From Minisyncoccota bacterium (GTDB lineage: Bacteria; Patescibacteriota; Minisyncoccia; Phycocordibacterales; GCA-2747955), in assembly GCA_938010795.1 (NCBI GenBank), contig CALLVB010000001.1, positions 1 to 5,350 of the forward strand: a stretch of 5,350 bases of DNA, read 5' to 3'. The position numbers and the translations under genes are program-made. Numbering within the stretch: the first letter of the stretch is position 1; each line of letters starts with the position of its first letter. The notes beneath the pieces were generated by a model. That model did no database searches. It was not told where the DNA came from and saw nothing but the letters and a program-made list of their open reading frames with translations. Positions 1 to 5,350 of this stretch are shown here, one piece after another.

Positions 1-83
1 CGGTTCGAATATTTAGTGTCCAATCTCTCAAGGAGGATCGGTCATCATGGTTTTTGACACTATTCATTACAGAGGCGGAAAAT

Positions 84-124
84 AAAAAGTAGTGATCGGT
101 CATGGAACTCGGTCACTACTTTTT
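84..124. terminator. Symmetric (bidirectional) intrinsic terminator hairpin
   Basis: A perfect 12-base inverted repeat, AAAAAGTAGTGA at 84-95 and TCACTACTTTTT at 113-124, can be extended by four more pairs including two G-T wobbles (96-99 with 109-112), leaving a loop of about nine bases. The stem starts with five As and ends with five Ts, so it would act in either direction. On the minus strand it is the first strong terminator after the giant gene, about 195 bases past its stop. It also starts 12 bases after the CCA end of the tRNA-like fragment, the usual place for a tRNA gene terminator, and could serve any plus-strand gene entering from the left. Confidence 0.8.
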
Positions 125-135
125 GGTGTCGTACT

Positions 136-159
136 TGGCTCGAGGGATCGGGTTCGAAC
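136..159 (-). other. tRNA 3'-end fragment, putative attachment-site remnant
   Basis: Read on the minus strand from 159 to 136, the 24 bases start GTTCGAACC and end CGAGCCA. They map one to one onto tRNA positions 53-76: G53, T54, T55, C56, purine 57, A58, C61, acceptor strand CCCTCGA at 66-72, discriminator G73 and an encoded CCA. The five bases that should form the other side of the T stem (ATCGG expected) read TAAAG and do not pair, and no TCGAGGG acceptor 5' strand exists nearby, so the tRNA is truncated inside the T arm. Truncation at this point is typical of the distal att site of elements integrated in tRNA 3' ends. U1-A72 with G73 would suit an Asn or Gln tRNA, a guess. A chance match is possible. 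Confidence 0.5.
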
Positions 160-319
160 TTTAGACAGAGGTATACTAGCCTACCTGTGTAGAGTATGTG
201 TATATTAGCTTCCTTTGAGGATTAATCAAGCTTTGTTTAAAGCTCCATTTTAATTAAAACCAACACAAATCTTCTGCTGGCTGAGTACTTCATAATTTAA
301 TTGCAGGCTAATTTTACTC

Positions 320-3300
320 CTAGTCTTTTAGCGTCTCAGCCGTCTTTCTTTTATAGCTCAATATGAGCGCACTCAGTGCTAATATGAAACCAAATAGAAG
401 TGGTGTGTGGGTAGCTACACCTGTTTCTGCTAAATCTTCCTCAATTTGCACAGCCGGACCGGCGGGGTCGTTAATGAATCCATCGGCCACTCCGTCTTCG
501 TCTGTTAGCGGATCTCCATCTGTGATGGTATAGCTAACAGTTGTAACGGTTTCACCTGTTCGCGGACCAGACGTGAATGTGTGGCTACCAAAAGTCACAA
601 GAGATGAGATATCTGCGTACGCTCCCCCGAGACTATTGAACTTACGGAACACCCAATCTGCTGTCTGTGAACCATAATCCTGTGCATAGTAGAACGTTAC
701 GTCCGCGCTCTGTCCTGGGCTTGGACACTGCACCTGGAAGTCCATAAGACCTACAGGGTAGTCGTAGTCAGAATCCTGACTAGTAAGCGATGTCTCTCCT
801 AGCGCTGCATTTTCAGTAACGAACGTACATGCTCCACTTGCTTCTATTGTAGTGTAGTCGCCCGTGACCGGGTTTTGAACGCCCGAGACACTCTGCTGGG
901 TGCTGTCAGGTATGCCGTCACCATTTCCGTCGCCTCCGTTCGTACCTGCGTCCTCTGCAGCATCTCTGCTGCCGTCATTGTCTGTATCGTCGATATCAGA
1001 GACTGTTAAGAGAACATCTTGGCTGGCTAAGCTGTCAAAGGTGTCATGTGAAGCTGCCTGATTGACCGCCACGGTGATAGTCGCTGATTCGTCAACCAAG
1101 CTGTCTGTGTTCTCGACTCCTGTCACAGTTACGGTCTGTGCGACATTCCAATCGCCAGGAGTAAAGGTGAGCGTGGTTGGCTCGACTGTAGCATTCACAG
1201 TAGATGATGAGTTTAGGTCAAATGTCACGTCTTCTACAGGCTCTACATCAAGTACAACTGTGAATGTATCTGTGCCTGCATTTTCTGCAACCGTTAGTGA
1301 TGTAGGTGTAACAGTAAATCCTGCAACTTCATCGTCGGCTGTAGTTACGTTTACAGATTGACTGCCGACACTTAGGTAGTTTGCGTCTGAAGATGCGTTT
1401 ATTGTCACCTGGACCTCATAGGCAGTGTCACCATCCGCAAGACTGTCGTCCTGACCAGTGACAGTAACAGCCTGCGGGGTGTCCCAGTCAGTATTAGTAA
1501 ATGTTAGCTGCGTTGGGGCAATGGTTCCTTCTGTAGTATCGGTTGAAGCAATATCGAGGACGACATCCGTTACTGGTTGGGTATTAAGAACAACTGTGAA
1601 GTCGTCTGTTGTACCTGATTCATCAACTCGCGTGAAGCCGTCCGACTCGCTGATGGCAAATCCTGGAACATCATTATCTATATTGCTAATGCTTGGGTCT
1701 GAGGCATCGGATGCAACCAGTGCATCGTAGAACGTGTCTGCGCTGGTTGGGTCGCCTGTCTCAATAGTGTATAGAACCGTCCCATCGGCAAGAAGGTCGT
1801 CAGCTCCAGTGACGGTTAGCTCATTGGCACTTGGATTATCCCAGTTAGCATTTAGGATGGTGATATCTGTAACAGCAAGCGTACCTTCGTCCGTGTTAGA
1901 GCTTGATACAGGGATAGTCACATCTGCGCCTCCTAGTGGCTGAGAAAGAAGCTCAAATTGTAGCGTGGCCGTGTCGCCCGACTCGCTTGTTTCGGCATCA
2001 ACTACCGTAATGCTGACCCCTGGAGGATCGTTGTTTTCATTCTCCATTGCAATGTCGTCAACAGTAGACCCGTCTAGGGCATTGTAGATAGAGTCACTTG
2101 AAGTTACGTTTCCAGTAACAATATTGTAGGCAACAGATCCGTCTCCGAGTGCAGGCGAGTCATCCACGCCAGTCACCGTTATGGTTTGAGGTATGTTCCA
2201 GTCTGCCGGAGTAAAGGTGGCTGATGCCTGTACGGTCCCTTCGTCGGTATTACTAGAAGATAGGGCTATCGTGACATCGGCGGTTGGTTGGGATTTCATG
2301 ACAATCGTGAATGATCCTGTGTCTCCAGATTCTGTAGTGATGTTGTCGACCACTGCCACATCGAAGCCAGGGATGGCTACGACGAGCCTGAGCGTGTTTG
2401 AACTTGTGTCGTACTGCAGGTAGGCGGCATTACCCGTGTTGTTGGTGCCAAGGACCGCAGTCCCTATCAGCGATGTTGAGGTTATGATGTCGTACACTCC
2501 CACGGCGAGCGGCTCCATAACATTAACGGTCATGCCGTTGAGCGTTGCTGTTCCTGCAGCGTCTACAACAGACACAGCATTTGATCCATTGGTATTTACC
2601 TCTAGTTGTGAATTCGCATCAGTAAAGGTAAGGTTCCCAACGTTCAATGTACCTGTGTTCCCCAATCCTGTTCCTCCACGGATAGACCCGTCATCAACTG
2701 TCACGTCAGATGCGACAGCAGACCCGGTTCCTCCGTATACTCCTGGTGTATTGACAGTTGTTACAGCCGGGTTGGTTTGCGTTCCGTTGATATTCAATGC
2801 TCCGTCATTCACTGTAGTTGTCCCCGCGTAAGCATGAGCGGTTGAGAAGGTAAACACATCATCTCCCTCTTTCACTAAATCACCACTTCCAGAAATAACT
2901 CCAGTAATACGCCCCTCACCTGATTGAGTATCGAGCGTCAGTGTTCCGTTGTTGGCGTGATTGGTAAGCATATTGATGCTGTATGGTCCGCTAGTAGTGT
3001 CTCCAACAATGGCTACATCTGAACCAAGGGTTTTATTAGCCCCAGCAGTGAACCGTACTCCATCATATACATCAGAAGTTCCGTTCATCACAATGCCCCC
3101 AGCTGGGTCATAGGTTCCAGTAGTCCTGATATTAATACCAGGAGTTATACCAGTAGCTGTTCCGTTGATTACTACATCTCCAGTACCAGTAATATTCGCC
3201 TGCCGTAGTTCAACTGCACCTAGAATATCCCGATCACCTGCAGAAGTTCCGTTAATAGTAAGTGTGCCGTTATCGATAGTAGTTGTTCCTGCAGCGCTCT

Positions 3301-5350
3301 CAAAATATGTTCCCATAGCCCAAGTGTTACCCGCGTCAGTCGATACACCGTTTAGCGTATGGTCTCCATCATAGGTGTTTGCTGCGCCTCTGATATAAAT
3401 TCCGGCATGAGAACCATCAGAGTTTGTCGTTCCTGTAATAGTGGCGCTTCCTCCAACTGTTGAGGTCACGTTATTTGTAAATTGCAGACCATGAGTCCTC
3501 TCTGCGGTTGCGTCAATATCTAGATCATTTGCAGCATTAAAAGTTGTAACATTATTAAACTGAACACCAGCATTAATCGTACTCAGTGCGGTTGTTCCAT
3601 CAATATCAATATTGTCTGCTGTCAGACTTGTGGCCTGCCCAAAGTATACACCAGCATTTGTTCCGTCTGTATTTCCTTCGATTTTCAGATCTCCAGTTAC
3701 ATCGTAGGTAGCTTGACCTGCATGATACGTCCCTAGGTGACTCCCTGAAGTTGTGTTTCCAATCCGACTGGCATCACCCCCAACAGTCACATTAACAGTA
3801 TTACCAAATCTAATAGCGTCATTTCCAGCACTGTCTCCAGTAATAGCTGAATTTCCAGTGGTATTCTCTGTGTACGTATTGTTCGCAGAGAACCCTTGGC
3901 CTGTCCCCGCAGTATCACCATCAATCATTAGGTTTCCTGATGTCAGATTAGTAGCACCTGAAAAGACTACACCGTATCCAGTTCCCGTACCTGTTTTGTT
4001 TCCAATAAAAGTAGCATCTCCGGTAACGGTCGAATCAAAAGTACCTACCACTTGTATTCCATGTCCATCTCCGGCGGCTGTTCCATTCCATGTTTGGTCT
4101 CCACCTACCGTAGTTGTTGGTGTGTTAAAAAAGCGAATACCAAAACCGGTCGCCCCAGCTCCATTAATAGTTAAATTACCATCAACATCAAATACTGGGG
4201 AGTATTGCATAAATACACCGTTACTACCTGATCCAGTAATATCAAAGTCCCCGGATATGTCATATGCAGTATTATGCCTCGTTACAATTCCCCAGTTCAC
4301 GTTAGAGTTACTGACTCCTGTCATGCTGGCGTTGTCAGCGGTAATACTGATATCTCCTAGGACCCCCGTATTGCTATGAGCTGAAATCCCTCGAGGTCCT
4401 GTTCCAGATAGTGTCACATCTCCAGTAGTGTTAAGGTTATTTCTTCGTACCAACATGATACCAGCACTGTTTGTATCAACATTTGTAGTGTTTGTACTTG
4501 GCTGATCTCCAGTTAGTGTGATATCACCAACAGCATCTATGTCTGAATCACTTATATATATTCCCGAACCGTGAGCCGTCGTGAGTGAATCTCCGTCAAA
4601 AACTAAATCACCATGCGTACTATCTATGTCTGCCATGCCGAAAACAATTCCGTAAGAAGTACCTGTGGTGAAAGTCGCATCACCATCAAAAGTCACATCA
4701 CCATTTACCTGCAAGGTTCCTGAAATTTGGAGACCTCTTCCTGTATTGTTGGTAGCAACACCATGAATGGTTCCCGAACCAGTTCCGACATCAATGGTAA
4801 TATCATCATTCATCCTGATAGTTCCTGTACTACTTCCGTCTCCTGTACTGGCAAAAATATCTAATGTTCCGGCCGTCGTTGAGATATCTCGGTTCATCAC
4901 CAACACCCCGTTAATATCAATATCGATATCACCTGCTCCAGAAATACCAGCAGTACTCGGCACAACCGTTGCCATTGCTGTTGTTCCGCTTCGGTCGATT
5001 TTGAATGTATCATTGTTGATTACCTCACCAGCACCAACTGTTCCTGTGGTTCCTCCGCTACCTGTTTGCAAAGTACCTGAAGCAACTGTAGTCGTGCCAG
5101 TGTAGGTGTTATTGCCAGATAGAATAATTGTCTTACCAGCAGAAATATCTGACTCTAGGTTAAAGCCACCAGAAATTACACCAGACAGTTCGTAGTCAGT
5201 TGTATCGCCAGCATCTTGAGTTATCGTCGCATCTCCTGCAAGCACAATGGGGGATGTATAAGGAGTAGCTGAGATGGTGGTAATGGTGCTTCCGTCGTTG
5301 ATATACGCGTCTGCATGTGCTGTATCTGGTGAAAATGCAATACCGTAAAC
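320..5350 (-). CDS. Giant multidomain sortase-anchored surface protein (adhesin-like), 5' end outside window
   Basis: The frame is open from the window edge to a TAG stop at 320-322, giving 1,676 visible residues (numbered here from the codon at 5348-5350). Order: signal-peptide end (1-13), PATR repeat (57-97), beta-helix-like repeats (215-801), second PATR (816-857), passenger-cap-like region (865-992), four Calx-beta-like domains (993-1455), Asp-rich linker (1456-1483), anchor-U-like domain (1489-1635), LAETG (1640-1644), membrane segment (about 1650-1666) and KRK. The inferred product is exported, attached to the cell surface through its C terminus, and projects a long beta-rich stalk, so adhesion or cell-cell contact is the likely role; no catalytic motif is visible. 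A GTG at 5243-5245 could be mistaken for the start, but the frame continues upstream without a stop and no Shine-Dalgarno sequence precedes it. Lysine and arginine are rare, so the protein is very acidic. The ligand is unknown. Confidence 0.93.
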   Translation of the reverse strand, partial: VYGIAFSPDTAHADAYINDGSTITTISATPYTSPIVLAGDATITQDAGDTTDYELSGVISGGFNLESDISAGKTIILSGNNTYTGTTTVASGTLQTGSGGTTGTVGAGEVINNDTFKIDRSGTTAMATVVPSTAGISGAGDIDIDINGVLVMNRDISTTAGTLDIFASTGDGSSTGTIRMNDDITIDVGTGSGTIHGVATNNTGRGLQISGTLQVNGDVTFDGDATFTTGTSYGIVFGMADIDSTHGDLVFDGDSLTTAHGSGIYISDSDIDAVGDITLTGDQPSTNTTNVDTNSAGIMLVRRNNLNTTGDVTLSGTGPRGISAHSNTGVLGDISITADNASMTGVSNSNVNWGIVTRHNTAYDISGDFDITGSGSNGVFMQYSPVFDVDGNLTINGAGATGFGIRFFNTPTTTVGGDQTWNGTAAGDGHGIQVVGTFDSTVTGDATFIGNKTGTGTGYGVVFSGATNLTSGNLMIDGDTAGTGQGFSANNTYTENTTGNSAITGDSAGNDAIRFGNTVNVTVGGDASRIGNTTSGSHLGTYHAGQATYDVTGDLKIEGNTDGTNAGVYFGQATSLTADNIDIDGTTALSTINAGVQFNNVTTFNAANDLDIDATAERTHGLQFTNNVTSTVGGSATITGTTNSDGSHAGIYIRGAANTYDGDHTLNGVSTDAGNTWAMGTYFESAAGTTTIDNGTLTINGTSAGDRDILGAVELRQANITGTGDVVINGTATGITPGINIRTTGTYDPAGGIVMNGTSDVYDGVRFTAGANKTLGSDVAIVGDTTSGPYSINMLTNHANNGTLTLDTQSGEGRITGVISGSGDLVKEGDDVFTFSTAHAYAGTTTVNDGALNINGTQTNPAVTTVNTPGVYGGTGSAVASDVTVDDGSIRGGTGLGNTGTLNVGNLTFTDANSQLEVNTNGSNAVSVVDAAGTATLNGMTVNVMEPLAVGVYDIITSTSLIGTAVLGTNNTGNAAYLQYDTSSNTLRLVVAIPGFDVAVVDNITTESGDTGSFTIVMKSQPTADVTIALSSSNTDEGTVQASATFTPADWNIPQTITVTGVDDSPALGDGSVAYNIVTGNVTSSDSIYNALDGSTVDDIAMENENNDPPGVSITVVDAETSESGDTATLQFELLSQPLGGADVTIPVSSSNTDEGTLAVTDITILNANWDNPSANELTVTGADDLLADGTVLYTIETGDPTSADTFYDALVASDASDPSISNIDNDVPGFAISESDGFTRVDESGTTDDFTVVLNTQPVTDVVLDIASTDTTEGTIAPTQLTFTNTDWDTPQAVTVTGQDDSLADGDTAYEVQVTINASSDANYLSVGSQSVNVTTADDEVAGFTVTPTSLTVAENAGTDTFTVVLDVEPVEDVTFDLNSSSTVNATVEPTTLTFTPGDWNVAQTVTVTGVENTDSLVDESATITVAVNQAASHDTFDSLASQDVLLTVSDIDDTDNDGSRDAAEDAGTNGGDGNGDGIPDSTQQSVSGVQNPVTGDYTTIEASGACTFVTENAALGETSLTSQDSDYDYPVGLMDFQVQCPSPGQSADVTFYYAQDYGSQTADWVFRKFNSLGGAYADISSLVTFGSHTFTSGPRTGETVTTVSYTITDGDPLTDEDGVADGFINDPAGPAVQIEEDLAETGVATHTPLLFGFILALSALILSYKRKTAETLKD
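323..433 (-). other. C-terminal cell-wall sorting signal (LAETG, membrane segment, KRK)
   Basis: The last 37 residues start with LAETG (1640-1644, bases 419-433), then a hydrophobic stretch PLLFGFILALSALILSY (about 1650-1666) and the basic cluster KRK. This tripartite layout is the sortase sorting signal; an LAxTG variant is associated with class E sortases, which cut between T and G. The tail after the basic cluster (TAETLKD) is slightly longer than usual. The alternative is a plain C-terminal membrane anchor. No sortase gene is in the window. Confidence 0.75.
446..886 (-). other. 'Choice-of-anchor U'-like domain
   Basis: Residues 1489-1635 contain GDYTTIEASGACTF, DYDYPVGLMDFQVQCPSPG, ADVTFYYAQDY, WVFRKFNS, and a close TDGDPLTDEDGVADGFINDP followed by AGPAVQ. 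The YPxGLxDFxxxC strand, the x-x-KY/KFN segment, and the TDGxxxDxDGVxxGxIxDPxGPA ending are hallmarks, as recalled, of the choice-of-anchor U family that immediately precedes C-terminal anchoring signals. It carries the only two cysteines of the visible protein (1508 and 1542), which probably form a disulfide across neighbouring strands outside the cell. Confidence 0.68.
902..985 (-). other. Asp-rich calcium-binding linker (thrombospondin type 3-like)
   Basis: Residues 1456-1483 contain TDNDGSRDAAED and GGDGNGDGIPDS, two DxDxDG-type loops of the kind found in thrombospondin type 3 repeats. In known proteins these loops coordinate calcium. Here they join the last Calx-beta-like domain to the anchor-U-like domain. 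Confidence 0.7.
986..2374 (-). repeat. Four tandem Calx-beta-like domains
   Basis: Four units of 114-119 residues lie at 993-1108, 1109-1227, 1228-1341 and 1342-1455. Each starts with a PGF/PGV/AGF strand, then an E-(S/N)-G-(D/T)-T segment, a hydrophobic-QP/EP-x-x-DV strand, a (S)SSNTDEGT-like turn, an (FT)--DW---Q-(I/V)TVTG-DD block, and ends in an Asp/Asn-rich linker such as NENNDPPG or NIDNDVPG. This is the Calx-beta-like pattern of large bacterial surface proteins, whose acidic inter-domain turns usually bind calcium and stiffen the rod. DNA sense reads right to left, so the first unit is at 2027-2374 and the last at 986-1327. Units 1 and 2 are the closest pair. Confidence 0.82.
2375..2758 (-). 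other. Autotransporter passenger-cap-like region
   Basis: Residues 865-992 contain VYGGTGSAVASDVTVDDGS, TGTLNVGNLTFTDANSQLEV, GTATLNGMTVNVMEP and VGVYDIITSTS. This order (GGTGS...V-V--G, GTL-VGNLTF---S-LEV, G-A-LNG-TV-V, G-YDIIT) is that seen C-terminal to PATR repeats in autotransporter passengers, where it caps the beta-helix before the barrel. No beta-barrel follows here; Calx-beta-like domains do. The recognition rests on recalled family patterns. Confidence 0.6.
2780..2905 (-). other. PATR (autotransporter-associated beta-strand repeat) 2
   Basis: Residues 816-857 run from TGVISGSGDLVKEGDD through AYAGTTTVNDGALNINGT. They share the VISG..., the (Y/A)-x-GTTTV and the G-x-L blocks with PATR 1 and match the family pattern of a GSGDLVKEG-type opening followed by a GTTTV-GAL ending. 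The two PATRs bracket the short-repeat array. Confidence 0.8.
2948..4708 (-). repeat. Array of about 20 short beta-helix-like protein repeats
   Basis: Residues 215-801 are built from units of about 22-35 residues. Each opens with G-D/N-hydrophobic-x-hydrophobic-x-G and carries a G-I/V-x-F/Y-type strand in the middle, for example GDLKIEGNTDGTNAGVYF, GDATFIGNKTGTGTGYGVVF and GNLTINGAGATGFGIRF. Unit starts fall near residues 217, 247, 275, 310, 332, 367, 391, 417, 444, 472, 499, 525, 553, 579, 608, 634, 662, 694, 724, 752 and 777. Regular short hydrophobic strands separated by Gly/Asn/Asp turns indicate a right-handed parallel beta-helix. The units are diverged in DNA as well as protein, so this is an old expansion rather than a recent perfect tandem duplication. 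Confidence 0.75.
5060..5182 (-). other. PATR (autotransporter-associated beta-strand repeat) 1
   Basis: Residues 57-97 begin SGVISGGFNLES and end SGNNTYTGTTTVASGTLQTG, which is close to the classic passenger-associated transport repeat consensus (G-hydrophobic-L-SG-NNTYTGTTTV-GTL). This family forms beta-helix rungs and is best known from passenger domains of Gram-negative type V autotransporters. Here it sits just after the signal peptide. Confidence 0.8.
5312..5350 (-). other. End of a putative signal peptide (cleavage after AHA)
   Basis: The first visible residues read VYGIAFSPDTAHA followed by DAYINDG. A small-x-small AHA triplet at -3 to -1, a helix-breaking proline at -6 and the end of a hydrophobic stretch before it match a signal peptidase I site, with cleavage between residues 13 and 14. 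The positively charged start and most of the hydrophobic core would lie outside the window, so the true start codon is probably only some 20-40 codons upstream. This is inferred from the visible tail alone. Confidence 0.5.

Larger units (their letters stand above)
1..319. other. Non-coding downstream region of the giant gene
   Basis: No gene is convincingly supported here. From left to right it holds a T-loop-like sequence at 2-9, an inverted repeat (14-20 with 56-62), a 12-codon reading frame at 47-85 behind an AAGGAGG, the symmetric terminator, the tRNA 3'-end fragment, an imperfect inverted repeat (165-173 with 182-190), a weak six-base hairpin (229-234 with 239-244) and an AT-rich palindrome (248-259) before the gene's stop. 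The plus-strand frame open from 3 to a TAG at 90-92, or the one open from 1 to a TGA at 55-57, could be the tail of a convergent gene from outside the window; neither can be confirmed. Confidence 0.6.

Noticed and set aside
54..83. Plus-strand promoter with TTGACA at 54-59
   Set aside because: The best -10 candidate (GAAAAT at 78-83) is poor, transcription would start inside the terminator hairpin, and no plus-strand gene follows.
136..212. Complete tRNA gene on the minus strand
   Set aside because: Only positions 53-76 fit. The acceptor 5' strand, D stem and T-stem 5' strand do not pair, and the candidate anticodon arm has an eight-base loop.
229..244. AGCTTT/AAAGCT hairpin as a terminator for the giant gene
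   Set aside because: The stem is only six mostly A-T pairs and is not followed by a T run on the minus strand.
237..293. 18-codon minus-strand frame downstream of the giant gene
   Set aside because: It has no ribosome site at suitable distance, no recognisable product, and a length expected by chance in AT-rich DNA.
3753..4379. Long open frame on the plus strand (208 codons), and shorter ones at 1062-1361, 1458-1730, 1734-1943, 2193-2423, 2436-2831, 3165-3374 and 4767-5105
   Set aside because: All lie antisense to the giant gene, whose repetitive Thr/Gly/Val/Asp codons rarely give stops in the opposite strand. Their translations are low-complexity P/V/S/T-rich shadows with no recognisable domain and no ribosome site.
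2948..4708. CRISPR-like or microsatellite DNA repeats in the repetitive gene body
   Set aside because: The repetition is at protein level with units of variable length and diverged codons. There are no identical direct repeats with uniform unique spacers.
5243..5245. GTG as the start codon of the giant protein
   Set aside because: The frame stays open to the window edge, no Shine-Dalgarno sequence precedes the GTG, and the residues upstream look like the end of a signal peptide, so the real start is outside.

Overview
The window is almost entirely one very large minus-strand gene (320 to beyond 5350). It encodes a secreted, threonine-, glycine-, aspartate- and asparagine-rich surface protein of at least 1,676 residues. 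The 5' end is cut by the window, but probably only a few dozen residues are missing, because the first visible residues look like the end of a signal peptide. In protein order it has: signal-peptide end; an autotransporter-associated beta-strand repeat (PATR); about 20 short beta-helix-like repeats; a second PATR; an autotransporter-passenger-like cap; four tandem Calx-beta-like domains; an aspartate-rich calcium-binding linker; a 'choice-of-anchor U'-like domain holding the only two cysteines; and a C-terminal LAETG + hydrophobic segment + KRK tail of the kind sortases recognise.

The non-coding part (1-319) lies downstream of the gene. It holds a strong symmetric hairpin terminator (84-124) and a minus-strand 24-base sequence (136-159) that matches the last 24 positions of a tRNA (G53 to CCA76), with no matching 5' part of a tRNA beside it. 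The simplest reading is an attachment-site remnant of an element integrated in a tRNA gene. Positions 1-135, with the terminator, would be the old downstream flank of the tRNA, and the giant surface gene would lie on the inserted side. This is inference from one short match.

Organism: the sorting tail without an outer-membrane barrel, the combination of Calx-beta-like, thrombospondin-3-like and anchor-U-like modules, the standard genetic code (no in-frame TGA in 1,676 codons) and a GC content of roughly 40-50% would fit a Patescibacteria/CPR bacterium such as Saccharibacteria. An actinobacterium or another sortase-bearing lineage is not excluded. No second gene is convincingly visible, so the window shows one adhesin-like surface protein and its downstream boundary, not a multi-gene system.
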